Assembly (NCBI GenBank): GCA_002440625.1
Contig: DJUV01000247.1
Span: forward strand, 1 to 21,800
From: Rhodobacteraceae bacterium UBA6273
Lineage (GTDB): Bacteria > Pseudomonadota > Alphaproteobacteria > Rhodobacterales > Rhodobacteraceae
Length of the DNA: 21,800 bases
Direction of reading: 5' to 3'
Position 1 is the first letter of the stretch; every line of letters starts with the position of its first letter. Below the pieces are notes generated by a model. The model did not search any database, was not told the DNA's origin, and saw only the letters and a list, made by a program, of their open reading frames with translations. The position numbers were made by a program, and so were the translations under genes. Shown here piece by piece: positions 7,434 through 14,251 of the stretch.

Positions 7434-7457
7434 GATTTCACGATTTATTGATTTATT
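7434..7457 (-). promoter_or_regulatory. AT-rich repeat upstream of arsR, candidate ArsR operator
   Basis: Three 8-bp units in tandem, GATTTCAC-GATTTATT-GATTTATT on the + strand, lie 8 to 31 bases before the arsR ATG. This patch is strikingly AT-rich against its surroundings. Autoregulated ArsR proteins bind next to their own start, so an operator or promoter is likely here. I see direct rather than clear inverted symmetry. The exact -35/-10 boxes are uncertain. Confidence 0.45.
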
Positions 7458-7498
7458 CAAGCCAAATCGAGCTCACAATGGACAGACTCGAACTGATC

Positions 7499-7574
7499 TG
7501 GCGACCCCGGCAGGATTCGAACCTGCGACCTGCCGCTTAGGAGGCGGCCGCTCTATCCCCTGAGCTACGGGGCC
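7499..7574 (-). tRNA. tRNA-Arg (anticodon CCU)
   Basis: Read on the minus strand this is a 76-base cloverleaf with encoded CCA. The acceptor strands are GGCCCCG and CGGGGTC (one G-U pair). The D arm is GCTC...GAGC, the anticodon stem GCCGC/GCGGC has the loop CTCCTAA (anticodon CCT, reading AGG), and the T arm is GCAGG TTCGAAT CCTGC. All stems pair. It stands 73 bases upstream of the arsR start on the same strand. Confidence 0.96.
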
Positions 7575-7852
7575 TTGCCGACGTGGCGGCTCTCGGTCAC
7601 TTGCGTCCGAGCCGGTTTGCCCGCTGGGCCTGCAAGTGGATAGGCTGCGCAGGTCCTGAATGCAAGCGAGCGTGGCAGGGCTTTGATGAAGCGGGCCGGT
7701 CCTGTTCGGCGATAGAGGCGGAACATGTCCTGGGGGTAGAGGAGGTGAGCGGATGTCTATTTGGCTGCTTTCGCTAGCTTCGGGCGCGCATCCCCCTCCG
7801 CCACCTTACTCGACGTGTTCCGCCATTGCGCTCTGGAGAGCCGCGTGACCAC
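7575..7852. other. Spacer between tRNA-Arg and the flagellar locus
   Basis: About 278 bases with no established gene. It should hold the tRNA-Arg promoter on the minus strand, but no convincing -35/-10 pair was found. Its main visible signal is a near-perfect ribosome-binding sequence, GAGGAGGTGA at 7739-7748 on the + strand, followed by a 31-codon frame (listed separately). Codon and base patterns otherwise look non-coding. Confidence 0.6.
7753..7848 (+). CDS. Candidate small ORF, 31 aa, unknown function
   Basis: An ATG at 7753 follows the ribosome-binding sequence GAGGAGGTGA (7739-7748) at good spacing and opens a 31-codon frame ending TGA at 7846-7848. The peptide starts MSIWLLSLASGAH, then has a run of five prolines and a second hydrophobic stretch, SAIALW. 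It is convergent with the end of the 778-aa protein gene, 4 bases away. Against it, third-base GC is clearly lower than in neighbouring genes, and it uses codons such as CTA and AGA that are rare here. I do not recognise it. It may be a real small membrane peptide, or a chance frame after a chance ribosome site. Confidence 0.2.
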   Translation: MSIWLLSLASGAHPPPPPYSTCSAIALWRAA

Positions 7853-10189
7853 TCACGGCGCGACCTCCGTCGCGAAGCGCAGGAGGCTGGCGAGCGCCTC
7901 GCGTGCCAGTCCCGTCTCGGCAACGAGACCGCGACCGGCTTCGAGTTCACCCTCGTCTCCTTTACTGGCAACCGCCGGTGCCGGCGCAGGGGCGAGCGTC
8001 TTCAACGCCTCGGCCACACCGTCCGGCGCCGCTGCCGCTCCGCTCCGCCGGCCCCCCGCAAGCCACGCCGCGCGCGCGGCACCTGCGGCGTCGCCCGACC
8101 CGGAAAGTTCGGCTTCGGCCTTCTGCGGTTGGTTCTGCCTGAGGTAAGCCTCGGCCCGCAGCGCCGCGGCCTCGGAGCTTTCCGCCCCGGCAAGCGCGTC
8201 GAGCGCTGCCGCTGCGTCGCCGTCATCAAGCGCGCTCCGGGCGAGAATCAGCTTGCCGCGCCCGGTCGCGGCAGCCTCGCCTTTCAAGAGCGCCTTCGCT
8301 TCCGCGCCAAGTCCCGCGCCCGCCAGCCGTTCTGCCATATCAAGTCGCAGCAGCACGTCGGGATCAAATCGCAAGATCCGGTCTCGTTCCCGGTAGTAGT
8401 GGTTGAGAAGAGTCCAGTCGTCGCCTTTTCGGGCGAGCATTGCGAAAAGGCTGAGAAGCACCTCCTGCGCCAGGGGCTCGGGGAAGGCCTCCTGCCACCG
8501 CGCTTCCTCGCTGAAGGCGGAACCGAAGTCGCCGGTCGAGGCCAGCGACAGGATCTGCAGGACTGCAAGCTCCGGCCCCTTCTTTTCGTGACGGAATTCA
8601 GAGGCAAGTGCAGCCGCGCTTTCGGCGAGCGCGGGCGGCACCGCCTCATCGCGATCGAGACGCAGGCGGATGGCGCGGGACAAAGCTTCGGACGCTGCCG
8701 GACTGCCGCCCGTGGCGATTGTGTCGAGGCTCTCTTCGGCCGAGGCCGCATCGCCGCCGGCTTTGGCGAGGTCGGCACTGGCAATCTCCAGTTCCGGGTC
8801 AGCGGCCATGCCCGTGCGCAGAACGGCCGCGCGCGCGGCATGGGCGGCATCGGCGTCCCCCACGGCGATCAGGCGCTCCATCAGTTCAGGTCCCAGCAGA
8901 CGGCGCAGATGGGCCGGAAGCGCGGAAAAGGCACCAAGGACGGCGGCGCTATTGATGTCGTTGCGGGCGCGTGGTTCGCGGGTTTCGAGAAGCGCCCAAA
9001 GCGCAACCGCGCCATCGCAGCTGGTGAAACCATTGAGCGTTGCAGGGGCTTTCTCCTCCCCGTCGACGATGGCCGCGAGCGTGCGGAGCCAGGGCGCATC
9101 CGCCTCGCCGACGACGAAGGCGTCAAGCGTCGCCCGCGCCTCTGCGCCGAAGCCCAGATGGATGTAGAGCCGGGCCAGCGCCACGACCTTGTCATGGTCC
9201 GGCTTGTCGAACTCTCCCACCAGACCCTGTCGACGCTCAGCGAGCTGATATGCCGCTGGCGTTTCGTCGCCCCAATCGGCGGGGGCGAAGGCGGAGTCCT
9301 CCGGGCAGGACCGGCCCTCGGCGGAGAGCGCGGCGTCGATTTCCGGGAAGCCAGAGTCGCGGTCGACGCTGGTTTCGACATGCAAGGGCAGGCCCGGATC
9401 GTCCTGCGGCGTTGTAACGGCGGGCGCGCGGTTCTCCGTCCCTGATGCCGCAACGGGTTCTGGCGCCGGATCGGGGAGTGGCGGGGTGTCGAAGGTGATG
9501 ATCCCCTGCGCCGCCGCGCGTCCCAGTTGTTCGGCCAGTGCCTTGCGGATTTCATCGGCCCGGGAATCGGCGGGCACGAATGCAGCGGCTGCCGGCGGAG
9601 GCGTAGGGTCCGGGCGCTGGTCGCCGGAACCGGGCGGAAAAGCGGCGACTGGCGCCGCGCCCTTTTGCCAGTAGACCGGCAGGTGAGGGTCGGCCACGGG
9701 CGGCGTGATCGACGCAGGCTGCCAAGGCGACAAGGCTAGGCCGGTGACTTGCTTGCCGGCTGCCACGACCTGATCGCCCGCACCACCGCCATCCGGGGCT
9801 TCGAACGGGCTGCCGGCGGGCGGGGCGCCATCCTTGACGTCGATCACCACCGCGCCGCCCGCCGTCTCAAAGGCCGCCACGTGGCAGTTGCAGGGAACGG
9901 CAAGATCAAGGATGCCGCCGTCGCGTGCACCGAGATCTGCGACCCTGCCGCGCGGGATCAGGTCGAACGCGCCAGAAATGTCGAAACTCGTCACCGCGTC
10001 GGCTGCGCGGAACACATAGCCGTCTCGCCCTCGCGTCACGCTCCAGCCCGCTTGCGCCGTTCCCTCAAGGACGATGCGGGTAAAGCCCGGGTGTTCGCCG
10101 GACCTGACGCGCACCACCTCGGCGCGAAGCGGCAACGCATAGAAGAGCATGAGGGCGATTGTCGCAAAGATCGGGAAGGACAATCTCAT
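7853..10189 (-). CDS. Exported 778-aa solenoid protein coupled to motA; candidate periplasmic motor protein
   Basis: I do not recognise a named family. A classical signal peptide (residues 1-23, cut after LRA) is followed by a beta-rich segment (about 24-121, starting VVRVRSGEHPGFTRIVLEG) that resembles AMIN-like domains. A proline/alanine-rich linker spans about 122-290. A long helical, TPR-like repeat region fills about 300-778, rich in alanine and charged helices such as LARLYIHLGFGAEA. There are only four cysteines (100, 102, 295, 391), suited to disulfides in the periplasm. The start overlaps the motA stop (ATGA), so the two are translationally coupled. A MotE-like gene lies just upstream in the same unit. 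The context makes a role in stator assembly or torque generation likely, possibly equivalent to rhizobial MotC. That role is inference; the coding call is firm. Confidence 0.85.
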   Translation of the reverse strand: MRLSFPIFATIALMLFYALPLRAEVVRVRSGEHPGFTRIVLEGTAQAGWSVTRGRDGYVFRAADAVTSFDISGAFDLIPRGRVADLGARDGGILDLAVPCNCHVAAFETAGGAVVIDVKDGAPPAGSPFEAPDGGGAGDQVVAAGKQVTGLALSPWQPASITPPVADPHLPVYWQKGAAPVAAFPPGSGDQRPDPTPPPAAAAFVPADSRADEIRKALAEQLGRAAAQGIITFDTPPLPDPAPEPVAASGTENRAPAVTTPQDDPGLPLHVETSVDRDSGFPEIDAALSAEGRSCPEDSAFAPADWGDETPAAYQLAERRQGLVGEFDKPDHDKVVALARLYIHLGFGAEARATLDAFVVGEADAPWLRTLAAIVDGEEKAPATLNGFTSCDGAVALWALLETREPRARNDINSAAVLGAFSALPAHLRRLLGPELMERLIAVGDADAAHAARAAVLRTGMAADPELEIASADLAKAGGDAASAEESLDTIATGGSPAASEALSRAIRLRLDRDEAVPPALAESAAALASEFRHEKKGPELAVLQILSLASTGDFGSAFSEEARWQEAFPEPLAQEVLLSLFAMLARKGDDWTLLNHYYRERDRILRFDPDVLLRLDMAERLAGAGLGAEAKALLKGEAAATGRGKLILARSALDDGDAAAALDALAGAESSEAAALRAEAYLRQNQPQKAEAELSGSGDAAGAARAAWLAGGRRSGAAAAPDGVAEALKTLAPAPAPAVASKGDEGELEAGRGLVAETGLAREALASLLRFATEVAP

Positions 10190-11055
10190 GCCGCGTCCGA
10201 CTTCACGGATTTCAACGCTTCCTCAAGGGCGGAAAAGCTTGGCCGCATGTGGTGGGGGGTGTTCTGCCGGCCAACCTCGATGCAGAGATTTGCCTGGTGG
10301 TTGTGCAGATTCGCCACCAGAACCTCGCGGATGAGGGCATAGAAGTGGCCATCCTCCTCGACCACGGTCTTCAGCTTGGCCGCGAAGGGGCCGACAATCC
10401 CGTAGGCGAGGAAAACCCCAAGGAAGGTGCCGACGAGCGCGCCGCCGATCATCTTGCCGAGGATCTCCGGCGGCTGGTCGATGGAACCCATGGTCTTGAT
10501 GACGCCGAGCACCGCCGCGACGATGCCGAGCGCCGGCAAACCGTCCGCGACCGACTGCAGCGCATGCATCGAATGGAGCGAATGATGCAGGCTCGCGTCC
10601 AGCTGCTTGTCGAGCACCTCTTCGACCTGGTGCGGATCATCGTAGTTCATCGAAGCCGAGCGCAGCGTGTCGCAGATCAGGTCGACCGCTGCATGATCCG
10701 CGGCGATCTTGGGGTACTTCCCGAAGATCGAAGAGGTGTCCGGCGCCTCGACATGCTGTTCGATCGCGACCGGATTGCTTCGGGCGAGACGGATCAGTTC
10801 GAACAGGAGGCAGAGGAGGTCGCGGTAATCGTCCGGTTTCCATTTCGGTCCCTTGAAGACCTTGCCGATGTCCTTCAGCGTCTTCTTGATGGTGGCGCCG
10901 TCATTGGAGACCACGAAGGCGCCGACCGCCGCGCCACCGATCATGATCATCTCGAACGGCAGCGATTTCATGATGATGCCAAGCTTTCCGCCGGCGGCGA
11001 CATAGCCGCCAAAGACCATCACGAAGATGATGACGATTCCAATGATGCCGACCAT
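10186..11055 (-). CDS. motA: Flagellar motor stator protein MotA
   Basis: MotA forms, with MotB, the proton-conducting stator in the inner membrane. The product is 289 aa, near the E. coli length. It has four membrane segments: two near the N-terminus (about 2-22 and 33-51) and two in the C-terminal half (about 173-192 and 202-222). A charged cytoplasmic loop lies between them (LLFELIRLARSN). The conserved prolines Pro174 (ADGLPALGIV) and Pro223 (GIVGPFA) match E. coli Pro173 and Pro222. The ATG at 11055 follows a 68-base gap after the motE-like gene. The 3' end overlaps the next gene by ATGA. motB is not adjacent; it lies 10 kb away in another unit. Confidence 0.97.
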   Translation of the reverse strand: MVGIIGIVIIFVMVFGGYVAAGGKLGIIMKSLPFEMIMIGGAAVGAFVVSNDGATIKKTLKDIGKVFKGPKWKPDDYRDLLCLLFELIRLARSNPVAIEQHVEAPDTSSIFGKYPKIAADHAAVDLICDTLRSASMNYDDPHQVEEVLDKQLDASLHHSLHSMHALQSVADGLPALGIVAAVLGVIKTMGSIDQPPEILGKMIGGALVGTFLGVFLAYGIVGPFAAKLKTVVEEDGHFYALIREVLVANLHNHQANLCIEVGRQNTPHHMRPSFSALEEALKSVKSDAA

Positions 11056-11123
11056 GACTGCCTCGGTTTGTTCGTGACCCGATCAGCTATCCGCTGCTCC
11101 GGTTAAGATTTTCGCTTCGCCGA

Positions 11124-11699
11124 TCAGGACTTCGGTGCCGCGGCATTGCGACCGGCGAACTGGACGCTGATCGCGTAGGCCACCTTCGGGTCGAGCCCGG
11201 CCATGACCGCGGCGGCCGCTTCGGGCCGCATTCGTGACAGGAACCCGGCCGCGAAATCCGGCGCCATTTCACCGAAAAGTGCTGCGGCATCCTTCGGTTT
11301 CATCCGCTCATAGACGGCGACGAGTCGCGCCACGTCCTTTTCGGCGGCCTGATCGGCCTGCTCGATGGTGGCGGCGAGTTTCTGTTCGGCGGCCTCTAGG
11401 CTGGCGATCCGCTTTTCGGCTTCGCTTCCGGCGAGTGCGACAGCCTTTTCGCGCGCCGCGATCCCGTCTTCGCGCGCCGTGAGCCTCCTGTCGCGCTCCT
11501 TCAGATCGTCGAACAATGCCCTCGTCGCCGCATCTCCATCGGTACAAGCTGCCGTTTCCGCGGGGACCGCTTCGGCCGTCGCCGCGTCAAGGGCATGTCC
11601 CGCCGTCAGCCCGGCGCGCAGAAGACCCGAGGACGCGAGGAGCAGGAAGAGGACGGACAAGGCCCGCCTCCGCAGCCGAGGGGAGGAGGACGGGTTCAT
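11124..11699 (-). CDS. MotE-like flagellar protein (MgtE N-domain-like C-terminus)
   Basis: This 191-aa protein has a basic N-terminus and one hydrophobic segment (about 13-30, signal or anchor). A charged coiled coil follows (about 61-125, e.g. LKERDRRLTAREDGIAAREK). The C-terminal domain (about 130-181) carries YERMKPKDAAALFGEM and later MAGLDPKVAYAI. That C-terminal pattern is typical of MotE, which in S. meliloti is the chaperone of periplasmic MotC. It overlaps the coiled-coil gene upstream by ATGA and precedes motA by 68 bases, which fits a stator-linked role. Whether it is a chaperone here is inference. MgtE transporters share the domain but are far longer. Confidence 0.82.
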   Translation of the reverse strand: MNPSSSPRLRRRALSVLFLLLASSGLLRAGLTAGHALDAATAEAVPAETAACTDGDAATRALFDDLKERDRRLTAREDGIAAREKAVALAGSEAEKRIASLEAAEQKLAATIEQADQAAEKDVARLVAVYERMKPKDAAALFGEMAPDFAAGFLSRMRPEAAAAVMAGLDPKVAYAISVQFAGRNAAAPKS

Positions 11700-12061
11700 G
11701 CCGCTTCCTCCCCCGAAAGCGACCCGTCCGCGCGCCGGCGCAGCACCCGTCGCCGCAAGGGCGCGGAGTCTGCCGGCTCGGGAAGGTCGTGCATCGTGGC
11801 AAGCAGAAGTTCAAGCCGGGCAGCGGCGGCTTCGGCACGTTCGGTCATTCCGGCAAGCGACTGCGTCGATTCCTGTGCCGCGGCGCGGGCATGGGCCAGC
11901 GCGCGGGTCATGTCGTCGACCTGCACCGAAAGCACCGCCACAGCGCCACCTATGCCGTTTTCAAGCTGGCTGAAGACGCTCAGCCGCCGCGACAGCACGT
12001 GACAATAGACGGCCACGCCCAGTGCGCCTGCCCCCAGAAGAATATCGGCGATTAGTTCCAT
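11696..12061 (-). CDS. Small membrane-anchored coiled-coil protein of the flagellar locus
   Basis: This 121-aa protein has one N-terminal membrane helix (about residues 3-22), then a heptad-rich helix (about 30-95, e.g. QVDDMTRALAHARAAAQEST). It ends in a short basic tail with RRRVLRRR. From memory it resembles proteins annotated as DUF6468 in alphaproteobacterial flagellar clusters; this was not checked. It sits 12 bases after fliL and overlaps the motE-like start by ATGA, so it is made with the stator proteins. No function is known to me. A partner of FliL or the stator at the membrane is a reasonable guess. Confidence 0.75.
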   Translation of the reverse strand: MELIADILLGAGALGVAVYCHVLSRRLSVFSQLENGIGGAVAVLSVQVDDMTRALAHARAAAQESTQSLAGMTERAEAAAARLELLLATMHDLPEPADSAPLRRRVLRRRADGSLSGEEAA

Positions 12062-12073
12062 TCCGGCCCCGGC

Positions 12074-12559
12074 TCAGTTGATGACGAATTCAGTGACAAG
12101 AAGGTCCCGCACGCGCCCCTCGCCCGAGACCATCTGGACTCGCCTCAGCATCTGCGCCCTGAGGCGGGAGAGCGCAGTCGGGTCCTCAAGATCGCCGACC
12201 TCGACCGCCCGCAGGTAGCCGTTCAGAACATCCGTCACGCGCGGCATGATCAGCTTCATGTCGGCCTCACCTGTCTTCCGGACCTCGATCTGGCCGGTAA
12301 AGTGCAGGAACCTTCCGCCGGGTTCGGCGCCGAGGGAGACCACTATCGGCTCGATCGGCACGAAGGCAATCTCGGGCAAGGCATCCGGCCCTTTGTCGCC
12401 TTTGCCGTCTGCCGGTCCGGCACGGCCGAGAATCAGCCCGCTAAAGACCGCGTAGAACCCGCCGCCGCCCAGTCCGATCATCAGCACAAGCCCCAGAATC
12501 AGCGGCAGTTTCGACCGTTTTGGCGGCGTGGACGGGGCCTCGGGATGAGCGTCTGACAT
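12074..12559 (-). CDS. fliL: Flagellar basal-body-associated protein FliL
   Basis: FliL surrounds or supports the MotAB stator at the inner membrane. The 161-aa product has a short proline-rich cytoplasmic N-terminus, one membrane helix (about 18-44) and a periplasmic domain. The domain shows the family pattern: PIVVSLG, then RFLHFTGQIEV, then MPRVTDVLNGYLR, ending DLLVTEFVIN. It is the first gene of the leftward unit fliL - coiled-coil gene - motE-like - motA - solenoid protein. It starts 114 bases from the divergent fliF, with a CtrA-like box between. The ribosome site is modest (GGTAG). Confidence 0.95.
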   Translation of the reverse strand: MSDAHPEAPSTPPKRSKLPLILGLVLMIGLGGGGFYAVFSGLILGRAGPADGKGDKGPDALPEIAFVPIEPIVVSLGAEPGGRFLHFTGQIEVRKTGEADMKLIMPRVTDVLNGYLRAVEVGDLEDPTALSRLRAQMLRRVQMVSGEGRVRDLLVTEFVIN

Positions 12560-12604
12560 GGGTTTCTACCGTCTGATTTCATCCCGGTCATACGCCGGCC
12601 TGAG

Positions 12605-12619
12605 CTAACCGATTGTTAA
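12605..12619. promoter_or_regulatory. CtrA-like box in the fliL/fliF divergent promoter region
   Basis: CTAA (12605-12608), seven bases, then TTAA (12616-12619) fits the CtrA consensus TTAA-N7-TTAA with one mismatch. It lies 54 bases before fliF and 45 before fliL, in a 114-base divergent spacer. The response regulator CtrA controls flagellar genes in many alphaproteobacteria, including Rhodobacterales. Binding here is inferred, not shown. Confidence 0.55.
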
Positions 12620-12673
12620 GCGCGATCACCGAAGCATCGGGGGAAGGCAGAAGCCGCAGAGGGAGTCGCAGCC

Positions 12674-14251
12674 GTGGGTCAGTTCATTTCGGTCTGGAAA
12701 TCCCTCGGCCTCAGGCGCCAGGTGATCGTCGCGGTGGCCACGCTCGCAATGTTCGCCGCCGTCATCGCTCTGGGCAAGTTCGCCACGCGCCCGTCGATGG
12801 CGCTTCTTTATTCGGGGCTCGACGCCAAGCAGTCGGGTGAGGTTCTGGCGGCGCTGGATCAGAACAGTGCGGCCTATGATGTCCGCGGGGCCGCGATCTA
12901 CGTGGATGCGGCGCGGCGGGACGAGCTGCGCATGTCCCTCGCGGCGGGCGGGTTGCCGTCTAACAGCGGGTCGGGCTACGAGCTTCTCGACACGCTCTCG
13001 GGCTTCGGCACCACGTCCCAGATGTTCGATGCCGCCTATCTTCGTGCACGGGAGGGGGAGCTGGCCCGGACCATCATGGCGCTGCCGGTGGTGCGCAAGG
13101 CGCGCGTTCACATCGCCGATACGGCCGCGCGCGGGCTCAGGGCGATGTCACAGGCCTCGGCCTCGGTCGTGGTCACGACGACGGCGCCGCTTTCGGCAAG
13201 CCAGGCGCGGGCGCTCCGTTACCTCGTTGCCTCCGCCGTGCCGGGGATGGCGCCGCAGGAGGTTTCGGTCATCGACAGCGAAAGCGGCCTCATCGAGGAT
13301 GCGTCCGCGACCGCCGCAGCCAGCGAGGATCAGCGCGGCGAGGCGCTTCGGCGCAATGTCGCGCGTCTCATCGAGGCGCGCGTCGGCCTCGGGAACGCGG
13401 TGGTCGAAGTCGCCGTGGAAACCGTCACCGAGCGTGAGGCGATCACCGAGCGGAAGCTCGACCCCGAGGGCCGCGTGGCGATCTCGACCGATACCCAGGA
13501 AAGCGCGAACAAGTCATCCGACAGCGCAGGCGGCGCCGTCACGGTGGCCTCGAACCTGCCGACCGGCAGCGGGATCGGCAGCGACAGCAACGCGCAAAGC
13601 AGCAACAGCGAATCGCGCGAGCGCACCAATTTCGAGGTCTCCGAAACCACGCGTGAGCTTGTCCGCGCCCCCGGTGCCATCCGCCGCCTGACGGTTGCGG
13701 TCCTCGTCGATGGCGTCGCCGACCCGGCGAAACCGGAAGTCAAGGCGCCACGCGGCGACGAGGAACTGGCGGCGCTCCGTGAGCTTGTGGCCGCCGCCGT
13801 TGGGTTCGACGAAAAGCGGGGCGATGTCATCACCGTGAAGTCGATGGATTTCGAACCGGTCCTGCCCGGCGATGTGGCGGCGGGCGGCTTCGCGCTGGCC
13901 GACCTGCCAATCGACATCATGACGGTGATCCAGATCGCGGTCCTCGCGATCGTATCGCTGATCCTCGGCCTTTTCGTGCTGCGCCCGATCCTTCTGTCGC
14001 GACCAGGGCCAAGGCCGCTTCTCGCCGCTCCCGCGCCGGGCGCCGCCCTGACCGGCACCATCGAGGATGACAGACCGACCGCGGCGCCGCCGGCCCTCGC
14101 CGCCGCGCGAAACGCAGGTTCCGGCCCGGCGGCTGCGGAGGTCCCCGCCGATCCGGTCGCGCGGCTGCGGCAGCTGATTTCGGAGCGTCAGGACGAGACG
14201 GTGGAGATCCTGCGCGGCTGGATCGAAGAACCGGGGGAGAAGACGGCATGA
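12674..14251 (+). CDS. fliF: Flagellar MS-ring protein FliF
   Basis: FliF forms the membrane MS ring on which the export gate and C ring are built. The 525-aa product has a membrane helix near residues 17-37, then ring-building motifs in the periplasmic region (LYSGLDAKQSGEVLAALD; LPSNSGSGYELLD). A serine/asparagine-rich insert lies around residues 275-320, and the second membrane helix at about 412-440. The C-terminal tail, DPVARLRQLISERQDETVEILRGWI, is the FliG-binding segment. The start is GTG at 12674, with GGGAG 8 bases upstream. It heads the rightward unit fliF-fliH-fliN-fliP and ends in an ATGA overlap with fliH. fliG is not adjacent. Confidence 0.97.
   Translation: MGQFISVWKSLGLRRQVIVAVATLAMFAAVIALGKFATRPSMALLYSGLDAKQSGEVLAALDQNSAAYDVRGAAIYVDAARRDELRMSLAAGGLPSNSGSGYELLDTLSGFGTTSQMFDAAYLRAREGELARTIMALPVVRKARVHIADTAARGLRAMSQASASVVVTTTAPLSASQARALRYLVASAVPGMAPQEVSVIDSESGLIEDASATAAASEDQRGEALRRNVARLIEARVGLGNAVVEVAVETVTEREAITERKLDPEGRVAISTDTQESANKSSDSAGGAVTVASNLPTGSGIGSDSNAQSSNSESRERTNFEVSETTRELVRAPGAIRRLTVAVLVDGVADPAKPEVKAPRGDEELAALRELVAAAVGFDEKRGDVITVKSMDFEPVLPGDVAAGGFALADLPIDIMTVIQIAVLAIVSLILGLFVLRPILLSRPGPRPLLAAPAPGAALTGTIEDDRPTAAPPALAAARNAGSGPAAAEVPADPVARLRQLISERQDETVEILRGWIEEPGEKTA

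Noticed and set aside
5937..7498. A direct repeat of the tRNA-Met 3' end as an att site for an integrated ars island
   Set aside because: No second copy of the tRNA-Met 3' end was found before tRNA-Arg, and no integrase gene is present in the window.
6176..7540. A 454-codon + strand frame across the ars operon, ending in DSNLRPAA
   Set aside because: It is antisense to aqpS, arsC and arsR. Its end is the well-known false peptide from the reverse of a tRNA-Arg gene.
7583..7777. A 64-codon + strand frame in the tRNA-Arg/flagellar spacer
   Set aside because: It has no ribosome site and an odd Trp/Cys-rich composition. It overlaps in another frame the ribosome-binding sequence discussed as a finding.
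7826..9445. A 539-codon open frame on the + strand opposite the 778-aa exported protein
   Set aside because: It has low-complexity Arg/Gly/Ala composition and no domain or ribosome site. The minus-strand gene has a signal peptide, operon coupling and normal composition.
11101..11106. TTAACC half-site (minus strand) in the motE-motA gap as a CtrA box
   Set aside because: The second half at 7-base spacing is AAGC, not TTAA, so only a half-site remains. It is too weak to list as regulatory.
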